A stretch of 56,528 nt of DNA from CAZDVQ01 sp964508975 (GTDB taxonomy: Bacteria > Bacteroidota > Bacteroidia > Chitinophagales > Saprospiraceae). Under the pieces are notes generated by a model that did not search any database, was not told the origin of the DNA, and worked only from the letters and a program-made list of their open reading frames with translations. The stretch lies in the NCBI GenBank assembly GCA_964508975.1, contig CAZDVQ010000025.1:1-56528 (forward strand), written 5' to 3'. The first letter of the stretch is position 1. Every line of letters starts with the position of its first letter. Positions 7,718 through 16,540 of the stretch are shown in pieces. The translations under genes and the position numbers were made by a program.

Positions 7718-8448
7718 TAGGGATTTTTTTGAGCATTTTTGGTCATTTGATCAAGGGCAAATGCAAACAACAGCAAGCTGGCTGAGATTAAAATCAACAA
7801 GGGTTGTCGCAGCTCTTCAACCAGGAACATGAACACGATGGCCATCTCGGCAAAGGACCGCACGAACACGAGGAAACCCACGATGTAAAGCCTTGATTTG
7901 ATCTCTGGCAAAATAACCATGCTGATAACCTGTAACTGGTTGGCCCCTAGTGCATAAGCGCTGGTTTTCTCGCTTTTGGATACCCGGCCAATGGTATTGT
8001 AAAACATAGAAGTGGTAAAAGGCACCATGACTAAACCCCAGATGATACCCCAGTATAAAGGCTGGATGACGTGTATCCCAAGGGTGAACAAGCAATAAAC
8101 ACCCAAAATCCACCAGGTCAGTGGCGGGATGACAAACTGGAAACGCACCCAACCCTTTAGCGTGTTGCGGGTAGAGCGGTCGGCGTATTCGCTCACGTAC
8201 ATAGATGCTGCAAGGCCAAAAGGTATGCTGATCAATAAAGTACATACCGCGATGGAAAAAATATAGGTATACAAATTATCGGAAACCTCAATAACCTGCC
8301 CTAGACCATGCGGAAAGGTAAGCCCATCGCTGCTTGGTGCATGCAATGCATTGAAATAGGCATAGAGGCCAAGCCCAAGAAATAAGAGCGGCAACATGAA
8401 ACTTATCCAAGCAGATAGCTGCAAGTAATTTTTCAAGAGTTTGTTCAT
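7717..8448 (-). CDS. PstA/PstC-like ABC transporter permease
   Basis: A 243-residue inner-membrane permease with about six hydrophobic segments. Visible family landmarks are LLISIPFGLAASMYVSEYA, which corresponds to the LPLGxxAAIYLEEY region of phosphate permeases, and the cytoplasmic coupling loop AYALGANQLQVISMVILP (EAA-type loop). Only one permease gene is present. No PstC/PstA partner, PstS binding protein or PhoU is seen nearby, so either it forms homodimers or the rest is encoded elsewhere. The promoter box TACCTTTG (8454-8461) ends only five bases before the ATG, implying a near-leaderless message. A Pho-box-like repeat lies just upstream. Confidence 0.82.
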   Translation of the reverse strand: MNKLLKNYLQLSAWISFMLPLLFLGLGLYAYFNALHAPSSDGLTFPHGLGQVIEVSDNLYTYIFSIAVCTLLISIPFGLAASMYVSEYADRSTRNTLKGWVRFQFVIPPLTWWILGVYCLFTLGIHVIQPLYWGIIWGLVMVPFTTSMFYNTIGRVSKSEKTSAYALGANQLQVISMVILPEIKSRLYIVGFLVFVRSFAEMAIVFMFLVEELRQPLLILISASLLLFAFALDQMTKNAQKNP

Positions 8449-8453
8449 AGTCC

Positions 8454-8461
8454 CAAAGGTA
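8454..8461 (-). promoter_or_regulatory. Bacteroidota -7 promoter box for the Pst-like operon
   Basis: The minus strand reads TACCTTTG (full TAnnTTTG match), ending five bases before the permease ATG. If used, the transcript would have almost no 5' leader. Confidence 0.5.
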
Positions 8462-8495
8462 ATATATCGCCTTTAAATAATCCCGAAAAAAGGCA

Positions 8496-8513
8496 TGTAA
8501 ACTAATTGTAAAC
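8496..8513. promoter_or_regulatory. Pho-box-like direct repeat
   Basis: TGTAAAC-TAAT-TGTAAAC is an exact 7-bp direct repeat with a 4-bp spacer, the same 11-bp geometry as PhoB boxes in other phyla. Read toward the permease it is GTTTACA-N4-GTTTACA, about 48-65 bases upstream of the predicted transcription start. It lies between the divergent Pst-like operon and the lipoprotein/TonB-receptor pair. The site is seen directly; PhoB binding is inference. Confidence 0.5.
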
Positions 8514-8691
8514 AGCTAAATGGTATTGAATATCAATATCTTATAGCCATAAAATGCCATTTGCTCGAACTGGGTAACACAAAATTAATAAACACATAAC
8601 CATAGGGTAAATACCATAGCCGAAAAGTAGTGTCACCTTTGCACCATCATTTACACCTGCAAATTGTAAAACAAACCAAATCATTTCTTTT

Positions 8692-10134
8692 ATGAACTTT
8701 TCCAAAAACACTTTACTGCTTGGCGCTGCACTTTTTGCCATCGCTGCCTCAGTAACTTCTTGTAAAGATGAAGTTGATCCAATCGATCCAATTGACCCAA
8801 CGGCCACTGTGTTCGAAGTAACAACTGACCCTGCTGGTAATGCAGCGGTTCGCATCACCGACAACGGTAAAGGTATTGGTACTCGTACCCTGGACAAAGA
8901 CACTGTTTACATCTTGGATAACAAGGTATATGTAAACGACGGTCAAGTTTTGACCATCGAAGCTGGTACTGTAATCAAAGGCGAATCTGGCTCTGGCGCT
9001 AACTCTACTGCACTTATCGTTGCACGTGGTGGCCGTATCGAAGCTAACGGTACTGCAACTGAACCAATCATCTTCACTTCTTTGGTTGACAACACTGCTG
9101 ACGCAATCGACATCACTGCCAATACAAACAGCCTTTGGGGTGGTTTGATTATCCTGGGTAAAGCCAACATCAACATCCCTGGTGGTTCTAAAGCTATTGA
9201 AGGTTTGCCTACAACTGATGACCGTGGCTTGTACGGCGGTACTAACGACGCCGACAACTCTGGTACACTCCGTTATATTTCTATCCGCCACGGTGGTGCT
9301 GAAATCGGTGCTGGTAACGAAATCAACGGCCTTACTTTGGGTGCTGTAGGTTCTGGTACAACTATCGAATATGTAGAAGTATTCAGTACTTTCGACGACG
9401 GTATCGAATGGTTCGGCGGTAAAGTTGACATGAAATATGTTGTTGTTTACGGTGCTGGTGACGATATGTTCGACTGGGACGAAGGCTTCACAGGTCGTGT
9501 TCAATACGGTCTTTGCGTTCAAACGCCTGCCGTTGGTAACCGTGGTGGCGAGTTGAACGGTAACGTTGGTGGTGCTGCTTACCAGCCTACTTTCGTTTCT
9601 GGTGGCCAAGTAGCTAACGTTACTTTCATGGGTAACCAAGACGTTACAGGTGCTGGCGAAAACGATGCACTTCGTTTGCGCGAACGCTCTAAAGGTAAAT
9701 TCTACAACAACGTGTTCTACAACTTCAAAAAAGGTCCACGTGTTGATGCTAACTCTACCAACATTCCTAACGACGCTGAAAGCAACCTTGACGCTGGCGA
9801 CATCATGTTCGTAAACAACTTCTTCGGTAAAATCGGTACTGCTACTGATATTGCTGGTTTGGCTAACGGTGGTGCTTCTGCTAAATTGACTACACACTTG
9901 AACGCTAACGGTAACGTTGCTGATGCAACTGCTGGTTTGACTGGTGTTGTGCTTACGCCTGGTGCTAAAGGCTTGAACCCACTTCCTACAGCTGGTGGCA
10001 ACATCGCTAGCATAACTGCTGGTACTGTTCCTGCTACTTTCTTTACACAAACTACCTTCGTTGGAGGCTTCGGCACAACTAACTGGGCTCAAGGTTGGAC
10101 TGCTTTGGATGCTTACGGTATCTTGGCTGACTAA
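8692..10134 (+). CDS. surface lipoprotein with beta-helix-like repeats
   Basis: A 480-residue exported lipoprotein. The signal peptide ends in lipobox VTSC (Cys near 24), followed by an Asp/Pro-rich spacer. The body has glycine- and asparagine-rich strands such as LTIEAGTVIKG, EPIIFTSL, TIEYVEVFSTFDDGIEWFGG and DDMFDWDEGFTG, typical of Bacteroidota proteins predicted to fold as right-handed beta-helices. Codon use is strongly biased to GGT, GCT, AAC, CGT and ATC, unlike most neighbours, suggesting very high expression. It precedes a TonB-dependent receptor, with a hairpin terminator between. Given the divergent Pst-like genes, I infer that it helps capture phosphate or a phosphorylated compound. 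The ligand is unproven. Confidence 0.82.
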   Translation: MNFSKNTLLLGAALFAIAASVTSCKDEVDPIDPIDPTATVFEVTTDPAGNAAVRITDNGKGIGTRTLDKDTVYILDNKVYVNDGQVLTIEAGTVIKGESGSGANSTALIVARGGRIEANGTATEPIIFTSLVDNTADAIDITANTNSLWGGLIILGKANINIPGGSKAIEGLPTTDDRGLYGGTNDADNSGTLRYISIRHGGAEIGAGNEINGLTLGAVGSGTTIEYVEVFSTFDDGIEWFGGKVDMKYVVVYGAGDDMFDWDEGFTGRVQYGLCVQTPAVGNRGGELNGNVGGAAYQPTFVSGGQVANVTFMGNQDVTGAGENDALRLRERSKGKFYNNVFYNFKKGPRVDANSTNIPNDAESNLDAGDIMFVNNFFGKIGTATDIAGLANGGASAKLTTHLNANGNVADATAGLTGVVLTPGAKGLNPLPTAGGNIASITAGTVPATFFTQTTFVGGFGTTNWAQGWTALDAYGILAD

Positions 10135-10151
10135 TTCTTAAATGAAAATTT

Positions 10152-10182
10152 AAAGCACAATCCTAACCGATTGTGCTTTTTT
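10152..10182 (+). terminator. intrinsic terminator between lipoprotein and TonB receptor
   Basis: Stem AAAGCACAATC / GATTGTGCTTT with loop CTAACC and a T-run. It lies 24 bases before the receptor ATG. It would reduce read-through, so the lipoprotein can be made in large excess over the receptor. Confidence 0.85.
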
Positions 10183-10205
10183 AAGTTTTGATAAATTAAT
10201 AAATC

Positions 10206-13067
10206 ATGAACAAATCATTAAAATTATCTCAATTAATTACATTGTTTGTTGCCATTCTGTTAACCAATGCAGGCTTAGCTCAGTCTGGTGTTATTACAGG
10301 TAAAGTAGTAGACAAAGAAACAGGTGAAGAACTTATTGGAGCCAACGTCGTGATCGTTGGAACCACTAACGGTACTTCTACCGACATCGATGGATCTTAC
10401 TCCATCACTGGCTTGAGCGCCGGTACTTACGACTTGCAGGTCTCGTACATCTCTTATGAAAATAAAACCATCACTGGCGTTGTCGTTAAAAACAACGAAA
10501 CTTCTTACCAAGACATCACCATGGGTACCGACGATGTGGCCCTCGGCGAAGTAGTGGTTGAAGCCCGTGCTATCCGCAATACAGAGAGCTCTTTGCTCTT
10601 GCTCCAGAAAAAATCAACCGTTGTAATGGACGGTATCTCTGTTCAACAGTTCTCTAAAATGGGCGATAACGACGCCGCTGCTGCCGTTCGCCGTGTAACT
10701 GGTGTTTCTGTTGAAGGTGGTAAATATGTTTATGTGCGTGGCCTCGGCGACCGCTACTCTAAAATTACCCTCAACAACGCTGAAATCCCAGGCCTCGACC
10801 CTAACCGCAACTCGGTTCAGATGGACATGTTCCCAAGTGCCCTTATCGACAATATCAGCGTGGTGAAAACTTTCTCAGCTGACCTTCCCGGCGACTTTAC
10901 CGGCGGTTTCGTGAATATCTCAACCAAAGACTTCCCTGAGAAATTCAACCTTTCTTTCAGCGCATCGCTTGGGTACAACACCAACTCTAGCCTCCGCAAC
11001 GACTTTATCACCTACGAAGGTGGTAAACTCGATTGGTTAGGTATCGACGACGGCACCCGCGCCCGTCCTGCCGATGCCATGAATATCCCCAACGAGTCAA
11101 GTGCTATCGGTAATACCGCTACAGCACTCCAAAATGCACAGCAAATTGACCGTGCCACCCGCGCTTTCAATAAAACTATGGAGCCCGTTCAAGGCAATTC
11201 TTTCCTTGACCAAAACTACTCTTTCAGCATTGGCAACCAGCTTAAACTGGGTAAAATGCCTATGGGTATCGTGTTTGGCTTGAGCTACCAAAATACCAAC
11301 GAGGCATATCAAGATGGCCGCCTTGGCCTTTACAGCTTGCAAGGTGGTTCTACTTTGAGTACCCTTCAAGACTTGACCGACGTTTACGGCGAAAACAACG
11401 TACTTGTAGGCGCTATATTGAATACCTCTCTCAAGTTGAACGACAATAACCGCATCAGCCTTAACTTGCTCCGTAACCAGGCAGGTACTTCTTCAGCAGG
11501 TATTTACACTGGTACTTTCCCGCCGCAACTCGATGACGACCGCGTGCTTCAATCCCGTAACCTGAACTACAACCAACGCGCGATGAACTTCGCCCAGTTG
11601 AAAGGTGAACACTATTTCCCCAACGCCGCGAAACTCCGCATCGACTGGCATACAGCATACACGTACTCTACCATCGATCAGCCTGATATGCGCCTTTTCG
11701 CCAATCACTACGAGGTAGATACCAACCAAGATACTGCATTCTTCGTGTCGGCGGCCAGCTACAAGTTACCGAGCCGTTTCTACCGTAACCTCGACGAAAA
11801 TTCAACCGATACTAAAGCTAACTTCGAATTTGCCTACAAGGGTGTACGCGGCCAAGAGTCCAAGTTCAAAACGGGCTTCTCTGCCTTGTACAAATGGCGT
11901 ACCTTCGAGGAAACTCGCCTTGATTACGACTTTGGTTCTTCTCCTTTCGGTTTCTTCGACGGCAATATCTCTAATTACCTCGCCGACGCAAACATCGGCT
12001 TGCAAGATCAAGGCACTGGTACTTACTTCGCAACCATCATCCAAGATGCTTCTGAAGACCGTAACTCTTACTTGTCGAACCAACTCATCGGCGCAGCATA
12101 TGTCATGACCGACCTCCCGATCAGCAAGAAGTTCAAAATCAACGCTGGTGTTCGCGCGGAGTACACTAATATCTATGTGGAAAGCTACGACCAAACTGTT
12201 CCCGCTGGCGAAATCAATAAAATTGACATCTTGCCTGGTGTAAACTTTATCTACGAAGTAGCTAAAGACATGAACCTTCGCCTCAGCTATAGCCGCACCA
12301 TCGCTCGTCCTAACTTCCGCGAGTTGGCTCCGTTTGCTTCTTACGATTATAACGGTGGTCAAATCTTGGTAGGTAACCCTGAACTAGATCGTACCTTGAT
12401 CGATAATATCGACTTGCGCTACGAGCTTTACATGAAACCAGGCGAGTTGTTCTCGGTTTCGGCGTTCTTCAAGAACTTTACCAACCCTATCGAACGTGCC
12501 TTTAACCCTGCTGGTGCCGATGAGGTAAGTTTCCGTAACGTGTCAAATGCCGTTGTGGCTGGTGCCGAGGTGGAATACCGCCAATCACTCCGCTTTATCT
12601 CGCCGTTCTTGAGTGGGTTCCAAGTGGGTGCTAACGCCTCTTACATCTACTCTCGCGTGAATATCGATGCGCAGGAATTGGTTGAAATCCGCGCTGGTAA
12701 CCCGGATGCCAAAGACTATCGTCGTATGTTCGCTCAATCGCCCTACCTCGTGAACGCCATGTTGAGCTACACCAACGAGCAAAGTGGTACCGAGTTCAAC
12801 GCTAACTTCAACGTGTTTGGCGCTCGTCTTGCCGTAGTAAGCCGTGGTAACACGCCTAACGTTTTCGAGCAACCACGCCCAACGTTGAACTTCATGGTGA
12901 GCCAAAAAATTGGAGCTTCTGGCCGCTTCAAAATTACCCTCCGTGCCAACAACTTGATTAACCCTCCGGTTAAATTGACCTACGATTTTGCAGGTGGCGA
13001 TTACATCTACCGCTCATTCACACAAGGCCGTGCGTTTAGCATCGGCGTGAGCTACACCGTGAAATAA
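10206..13067 (+). CDS. TonB-dependent outer-membrane receptor
   Basis: A 953-residue outer-membrane transporter energised by TonB. The order is: signal peptide ending near AGLAQSG; a CarboxypepD_reg-like domain (about 30-110, VITGKVVDKETGEELIGANV); a plug domain (about 115-235, with VRRVTGVSVEGGKYVYVRGLGDRYSKI); then a long beta-barrel. Strands with LRLSYSRTIARPNFREL are typical of the barrel. The C-terminal strand ends GVSYTVK. No SusD partner follows; instead the preceding lipoprotein is probably the accessory. Codon use resembles the lipoprotein, which fits coordinated high expression. The substrate is unknown; phosphate-related uptake is suggested only by context. Confidence 0.93.
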   Translation: MNKSLKLSQLITLFVAILLTNAGLAQSGVITGKVVDKETGEELIGANVVIVGTTNGTSTDIDGSYSITGLSAGTYDLQVSYISYENKTITGVVVKNNETSYQDITMGTDDVALGEVVVEARAIRNTESSLLLLQKKSTVVMDGISVQQFSKMGDNDAAAAVRRVTGVSVEGGKYVYVRGLGDRYSKITLNNAEIPGLDPNRNSVQMDMFPSALIDNISVVKTFSADLPGDFTGGFVNISTKDFPEKFNLSFSASLGYNTNSSLRNDFITYEGGKLDWLGIDDGTRARPADAMNIPNESSAIGNTATALQNAQQIDRATRAFNKTMEPVQGNSFLDQNYSFSIGNQLKLGKMPMGIVFGLSYQNTNEAYQDGRLGLYSLQGGSTLSTLQDLTDVYGENNVLVGAILNTSLKLNDNNRISLNLLRNQAGTSSAGIYTGTFPPQLDDDRVLQSRNLNYNQRAMNFAQLKGEHYFPNAAKLRIDWHTAYTYSTIDQPDMRLFANHYEVDTNQDTAFFVSAASYKLPSRFYRNLDENSTDTKANFEFAYKGVRGQESKFKTGFSALYKWRTFEETRLDYDFGSSPFGFFDGNISNYLADANIGLQDQGTGTYFATIIQDASEDRNSYLSNQLIGAAYVMTDLPISKKFKINAGVRAEYTNIYVESYDQTVPAGEINKIDILPGVNFIYEVAKDMNLRLSYSRTIARPNFRELAPFASYDYNGGQILVGNPELDRTLIDNIDLRYELYMKPGELFSVSAFFKNFTNPIERAFNPAGADEVSFRNVSNAVVAGAEVEYRQSLRFISPFLSGFQVGANASYIYSRVNIDAQELVEIRAGNPDAKDYRRMFAQSPYLVNAMLSYTNEQSGTEFNANFNVFGARLAVVSRGNTPNVFEQPRPTLNFMVSQKIGASGRFKITLRANNLINPPVKLTYDFAGGDYIYRSFTQGRAFSIGVSYTVK

Positions 13068-13116
13068 TATTCCATTTTTAACCCATTTTGGAATAATTTA
13101 CCACAATGCGTTAAAT

Positions 13117-13154
13117 AAAGCCCCGTACTTGGTCTCCGAGTGCGGGGCTTTTTT
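13117..13154 (+). terminator. intrinsic terminator after the TonB receptor
   Basis: Stem AAGCCCCGTACT / AGTGCGGGGCTT followed by TTTTTT, about 50 bases after the stop codon. Confidence 0.9.
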
Positions 13155-13170
13155 AATTTTGTCCTCTAAC

Positions 13171-13287
13171 TGCGCAAGGTGCTGCGCGAAGGGGCTGTAG
13201 GGGCACCGAAGGTGCGCCCGACCGAATGGGAGGGCCAAGCGTCTAGCGCGCCCGGAAGCACCTGACCCCGTAGGGGGCGCGCCCAAA
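13171..13287 (+). repeat. GC-rich dispersed element GCR4
   Basis: Contains AGGTGCTGCGCGAAGG, GGGGCACCGAAGGTGCGCC and ends GGGCGCGCCCAAAT. It is diverged in the centre but has the family's GCGCCCAAA edge. It sits immediately upstream of another copy that enters the next gene. Confidence 0.65.
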
Positions 13288-13335
13288 TAATACTTTTAAA
13301 CAAGCACATGAAACCTGATTACTTTTTTATTGTTT

Positions 13336-13481
13336 TTTTGGGGCGCCCCGGCGCTAGCGCGCCGTCGCTGTCTTCCAGGCTCGCTGTTCGCTCGGTGCCT
13401 GCGGCACCAGCCCGCTGCGCGGTCTGCCTTCCAGCCAGCTGGCGCATGGGCTCGCCAAGCCTGAGCTGCCTCGCCCTAGCC
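13336..13481 (-). repeat. GC-rich dispersed element GCR5 overlapping a gene start
   Basis: Starts TTTTTTGGGGCGCCCC and carries GGCTCGCTGTTCGCTCGG and the hairpin GGTGCCTGCGGCACC. It ends near CCCTAGCC. It is in frame with the downstream protein, so the ORF could extend back through it to an ATG at 13308, giving an implausible low-complexity N-terminus. Confidence 0.75.
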
Positions 13482-15548
13482 AGTTTCATGTTGTTTAACA
13501 CATCCCTCTGGGCGCAGCCCGATACCACCAAACCTGTCGAAATCATCCAGCAAGATATTGATGGCGACAACCAGATTTTTATCGAGAACGCCCTCGAGGA
13601 CAATGGCGCCGAAGATGGTAATTTTGAATTTGATACCCAGTTTGAAGACCAGCAAGTTTACCGCAACGGCCAGCTGAATATCAACACCGTAACGGAGGAG
13701 GAACTAAGTGCCCTACAGCTTTTATCAGCCCTACAAATCCAAGCTCTGGTGGAGTATCGCCAAAAAGTAGGCCGCATCGTGAGCCCTTTCGAGCTCATAA
13801 ACATACCCACCTGGGACGAAAATACCCTCCGTACCCTCATGCCATATTTCCAGATTGAACCACCGGCCGCATTCAAGCCTATGCCCTGGAAAAACTTGTT
13901 CAAATACGGTCGCCGACAACTATTCATGCGCTGGCAACGCACCCTCGAACCTCAGCTCGGCTACTCCGATGAAGCCACGCCATCAACCACTTACCTCGGT
14001 AGTCCCGACCGCCTGTACGCACGCCTGCGCCATACGTACCGCGACCGCCTGAGCATTGGCTTAACCATGGAAAAAGACCCCGGCGAGCCGTTTTTCAAAG
14101 GCCAGAATAAACAGGGATTCGATTATTACTCGGGTCATATCTACCTCAAACAACCCGTAAAGTACGTGCAAGACCTAGTATTGGGCGATTACCTGGTACA
14201 AATGGGCCAAGGTTTAATCAGCTGGAGCGGCTTTGGCCTGCGCAAGGGCTCGGCCACCACCCGCGTGCGTAGGCTCACGCAACCCATCAAGGCTTATACC
14301 TCTGTCAACGAGTTTGCGTTTTTACGCGGCGCTGCTACCCGTTTAAAGTTTGACCGAGTAAGTGTCATCGCATTTGGCAGTTATCGTGGCCGCGACGGTG
14401 GCCTCGTCAACACTGATACCCTCGACGAAACAGAATTTGCCCTCAGCGCCCTGGTGGAAACCGGCTTGCACCGCACCGATACCGAAATGTCAAAGCGCAA
14501 CACCCTGGGCGAGTTGACCGCTGGTGGCAGTGTTCAATACGCTGGTGATTTGTTCCGGGTGGGCATCAATACCATATATAGTCGGTTCTCGACGGCTATT
14601 TTACCGGGCGATGACCCATACCAACGCTACCGTTTTACGGGGCAATCGCTGCTCAACGCCAGTATTGATTATGCCTTTCTGTATCGAGGCCTACAAGTGT
14701 ATGGCGAGACGGCCATCAGCGATAACGGCTCGGTGGCCACCATCAACGGTCTAAGCACCACCCTCGATGAAAAGCTAGAGCTGGCGCTGGTGTACCGCAA
14801 CTATAGCAAAGGTTATCAAACCATTTACGGCAACGCCTTTGGTGAATCATCAGGTGTGCAAAACGAGCAAGGCCTGTACATTGGCATGGCTACGGGCTTA
14901 TTTAAACGTACCCGCTTGAGTACCTACGTGGATGTGTACAAAGCACCTTTCCTGCGTTACTTGACCGATGCCCCAAGTCGTGGTGTTGATTATCTGGCCC
15001 GCCTAGATTATAATCCAGCCCGTAATTTGCAAATGTATGTACAGTTTAGGCACGAGACTAAACAACGCAACAGCTCTGACCCAGATGCAGCCTTGGATTA
15101 CTTGAAAGCCGACCAACGAACCTCTTTGCGTTTTCATGTGGCCTATAACCCGTCATCAAACTGGAGTTTGCGGAGTAGGGTAGAGTGGGCCTGGCACGAG
15201 CGGGATGAAGCCGTTAAAGGCTTTGCCGCCTACCAAGACATTATATATTCTCCCACTAAGTTACCCATGAAATTTTACCTGCGGTATGCCATCTTCGATG
15301 CAGATTATGACGCTAGGATATACACCTTTGAAAATGATGTACTTTATGCATTCTCGGTACCAGCCTTAAGTGGCCGGGGTACCCGGTGGTATGGCATGAT
15401 TAGCTATCAAGCCACCCGTAGGCTTAGCTTTTGGTTCAGGGTAGCCCAAACTTGGTACGCCGACAGAACGGAACTTGGCTCTGGTGGCGATTTAATCAAC
15501 GGCCGCCACAAAACCGAGGTCAAGGTTCAAATGCGTTGGGGCTTTTAG
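13446..15548 (+). CDS. helix-hairpin-helix protein with outer-membrane barrel
   Basis: Exported protein of about 700 residues. I chose the ATG at 13446 because it gives a compact signal peptide ending SLWAQPDT. The frame also stays open upstream to 13308 through a GC-rich element, so the start is uncertain, and part of the signal peptide may derive from that element. After an acidic spacer comes a ComEA-like helix-hairpin-helix region (LNINTVTEEELSALQLL, then EYRQKVGRIVSPFELINIP). In ComEA this binds DNA. The remaining ~550 residues are alternating aromatic and polar strands ending KVQMRWGF, as in outer-membrane beta-barrels. The biological role is unknown; a link to DNA uptake is conceivable but unsupported. 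Confidence 0.8.
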   Translation: MGSPSLSCLALASFMLFNTSLWAQPDTTKPVEIIQQDIDGDNQIFIENALEDNGAEDGNFEFDTQFEDQQVYRNGQLNINTVTEEELSALQLLSALQIQALVEYRQKVGRIVSPFELINIPTWDENTLRTLMPYFQIEPPAAFKPMPWKNLFKYGRRQLFMRWQRTLEPQLGYSDEATPSTTYLGSPDRLYARLRHTYRDRLSIGLTMEKDPGEPFFKGQNKQGFDYYSGHIYLKQPVKYVQDLVLGDYLVQMGQGLISWSGFGLRKGSATTRVRRLTQPIKAYTSVNEFAFLRGAATRLKFDRVSVIAFGSYRGRDGGLVNTDTLDETEFALSALVETGLHRTDTEMSKRNTLGELTAGGSVQYAGDLFRVGINTIYSRFSTAILPGDDPYQRYRFTGQSLLNASIDYAFLYRGLQVYGETAISDNGSVATINGLSTTLDEKLELALVYRNYSKGYQTIYGNAFGESSGVQNEQGLYIGMATGLFKRTRLSTYVDVYKAPFLRYLTDAPSRGVDYLARLDYNPARNLQMYVQFRHETKQRNSSDPDAALDYLKADQRTSLRFHVAYNPSSNWSLRSRVEWAWHERDEAVKGFAAYQDIIYSPTKLPMKFYLRYAIFDADYDARIYTFENDVLYAFSVPALSGRGTRWYGMISYQATRRLSFWFRVAQTWYADRTELGSGGDLINGRHKTEVKVQMRWGF

Positions 15549-15565
15549 CCTAGAATGATCATATC

Positions 15566-16540
15566 CTAAACATCGCGGCTCATCAACCAACTGGCAAATT
15601 GCTTGATGTGCGCTTTGCGGCTGGGGTCCACTTGTACGGCATCCAAAGCGGCAAGTGCTTCTTGGTAGAGCAAATCTGCATGTTGGAGCAAGGCTTGGTC
15701 TGCGCCAGTTTCCTTAAATATGCTCGATACACGAGCAATTTTAGCCGATTCGTTGTCGGTTGAGCCATACCATTGGAGTAACTCGGCTTTCAAGGCAGGA
15801 CTAGCATTTTCAAGCGCTTTGATGTATAGGTAGGTCTTTTTGTTTTGGGCAATGTCGCCGCCTACTTTTTTCCCGAACTTCTCTGGGTCACCGTAAGTAT
15901 CTAGGTAATCATCGTGTAGCTGGAAAGAGGTGCCCAGTTTGAGGCCGAACTCGTACAGGTACTCAGCATCGCGCAAGCCTGCACCACCGATGATGGCCCC
16001 GATTTCGAGTGCAGCGGCCAGGAGTACAGCTGTCTTGAGCTGAATCATGCGGATATAGCGCTCTAGCGATACATTGCTCTCTTGCTCAAAGTTCATGTCG
16101 AGCTGTTGGCCTTCGCACACGCCCATGGCCGTACGGCTAAACAGTTCGAATAGTTTGGGCAACTCGGGGTGGCCAGTCTGGGCTAAATACTGATAAGAAA
16201 GAACCAGCATGGCATCTCCTGAGAGGATGGCGGTGTTCAAGTTCCATTTTTCGTGCACGGTTGCTTTTCCACGGCGGAGTGGGGCGTTATCCATGATGTC
16301 GTCGTGCATCAGCGAGAAGTTATGGAACAATTCAACGGCATGGGCCGCAGGTAAAGCCTGGTCTGTTTCGTCGCTAAATATCTCTGCGGCCAACAGGACT
16401 AGGATTGGACGGAGTTGCTTGCCGGTCAGCGATAAAATATAGCTTACTGGATCAAACAAGCCATCCGCCTCGGTGGTGTAAGCTTGTGCGGCTGCATATT
16501 GTTGATAAGCTTGGCGTAATTGATTGAGATGCCCTGGCAT
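15566..16540 (-). CDS. polyprenyl diphosphate synthase
   Basis: A 324-residue trans-prenyltransferase that condenses isopentenyl diphosphate onto an allylic diphosphate. The first aspartate-rich motif is DDIMD at 80-84, followed by PLRRGK. The second is DDYLD at 210-214 with the GTSFQLHD lead-in. The KQLRP motif near 41-45 binds diphosphate. The residue five positions before the first motif is Phe75, which in this family tends to limit chain length, so a farnesyl- or geranylgeranyl-type product is more likely than a long quinone tail; that is an inference. The length is normal. It is transcribed toward the barrel-protein gene and its leader may be long, since the nearest promoter box is at 16818-16825. 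Confidence 0.93.
   Translation of the reverse strand: MPGHLNQLRQAYQQYAAAQAYTTEADGLFDPVSYILSLTGKQLRPILVLLAAEIFSDETDQALPAAHAVELFHNFSLMHDDIMDNAPLRRGKATVHEKWNLNTAILSGDAMLVLSYQYLAQTGHPELPKLFELFSRTAMGVCEGQQLDMNFEQESNVSLERYIRMIQLKTAVLLAAALEIGAIIGGAGLRDAEYLYEFGLKLGTSFQLHDDYLDTYGDPEKFGKKVGGDIAQNKKTYLYIKALENASPALKAELLQWYGSTDNESAKIARVSSIFKETGADQALLQHADLLYQEALAALDAVQVDPSRKAHIKQFASWLMSRDV

Noticed and set aside
8749..10092. A 447-codon open frame antisense to the lipoprotein gene
   Set aside because: It arises from the strong codon bias of the sense gene, which removes stop codons on the opposite strand. Its translation is Ser/Thr/Val-rich without domain structure.
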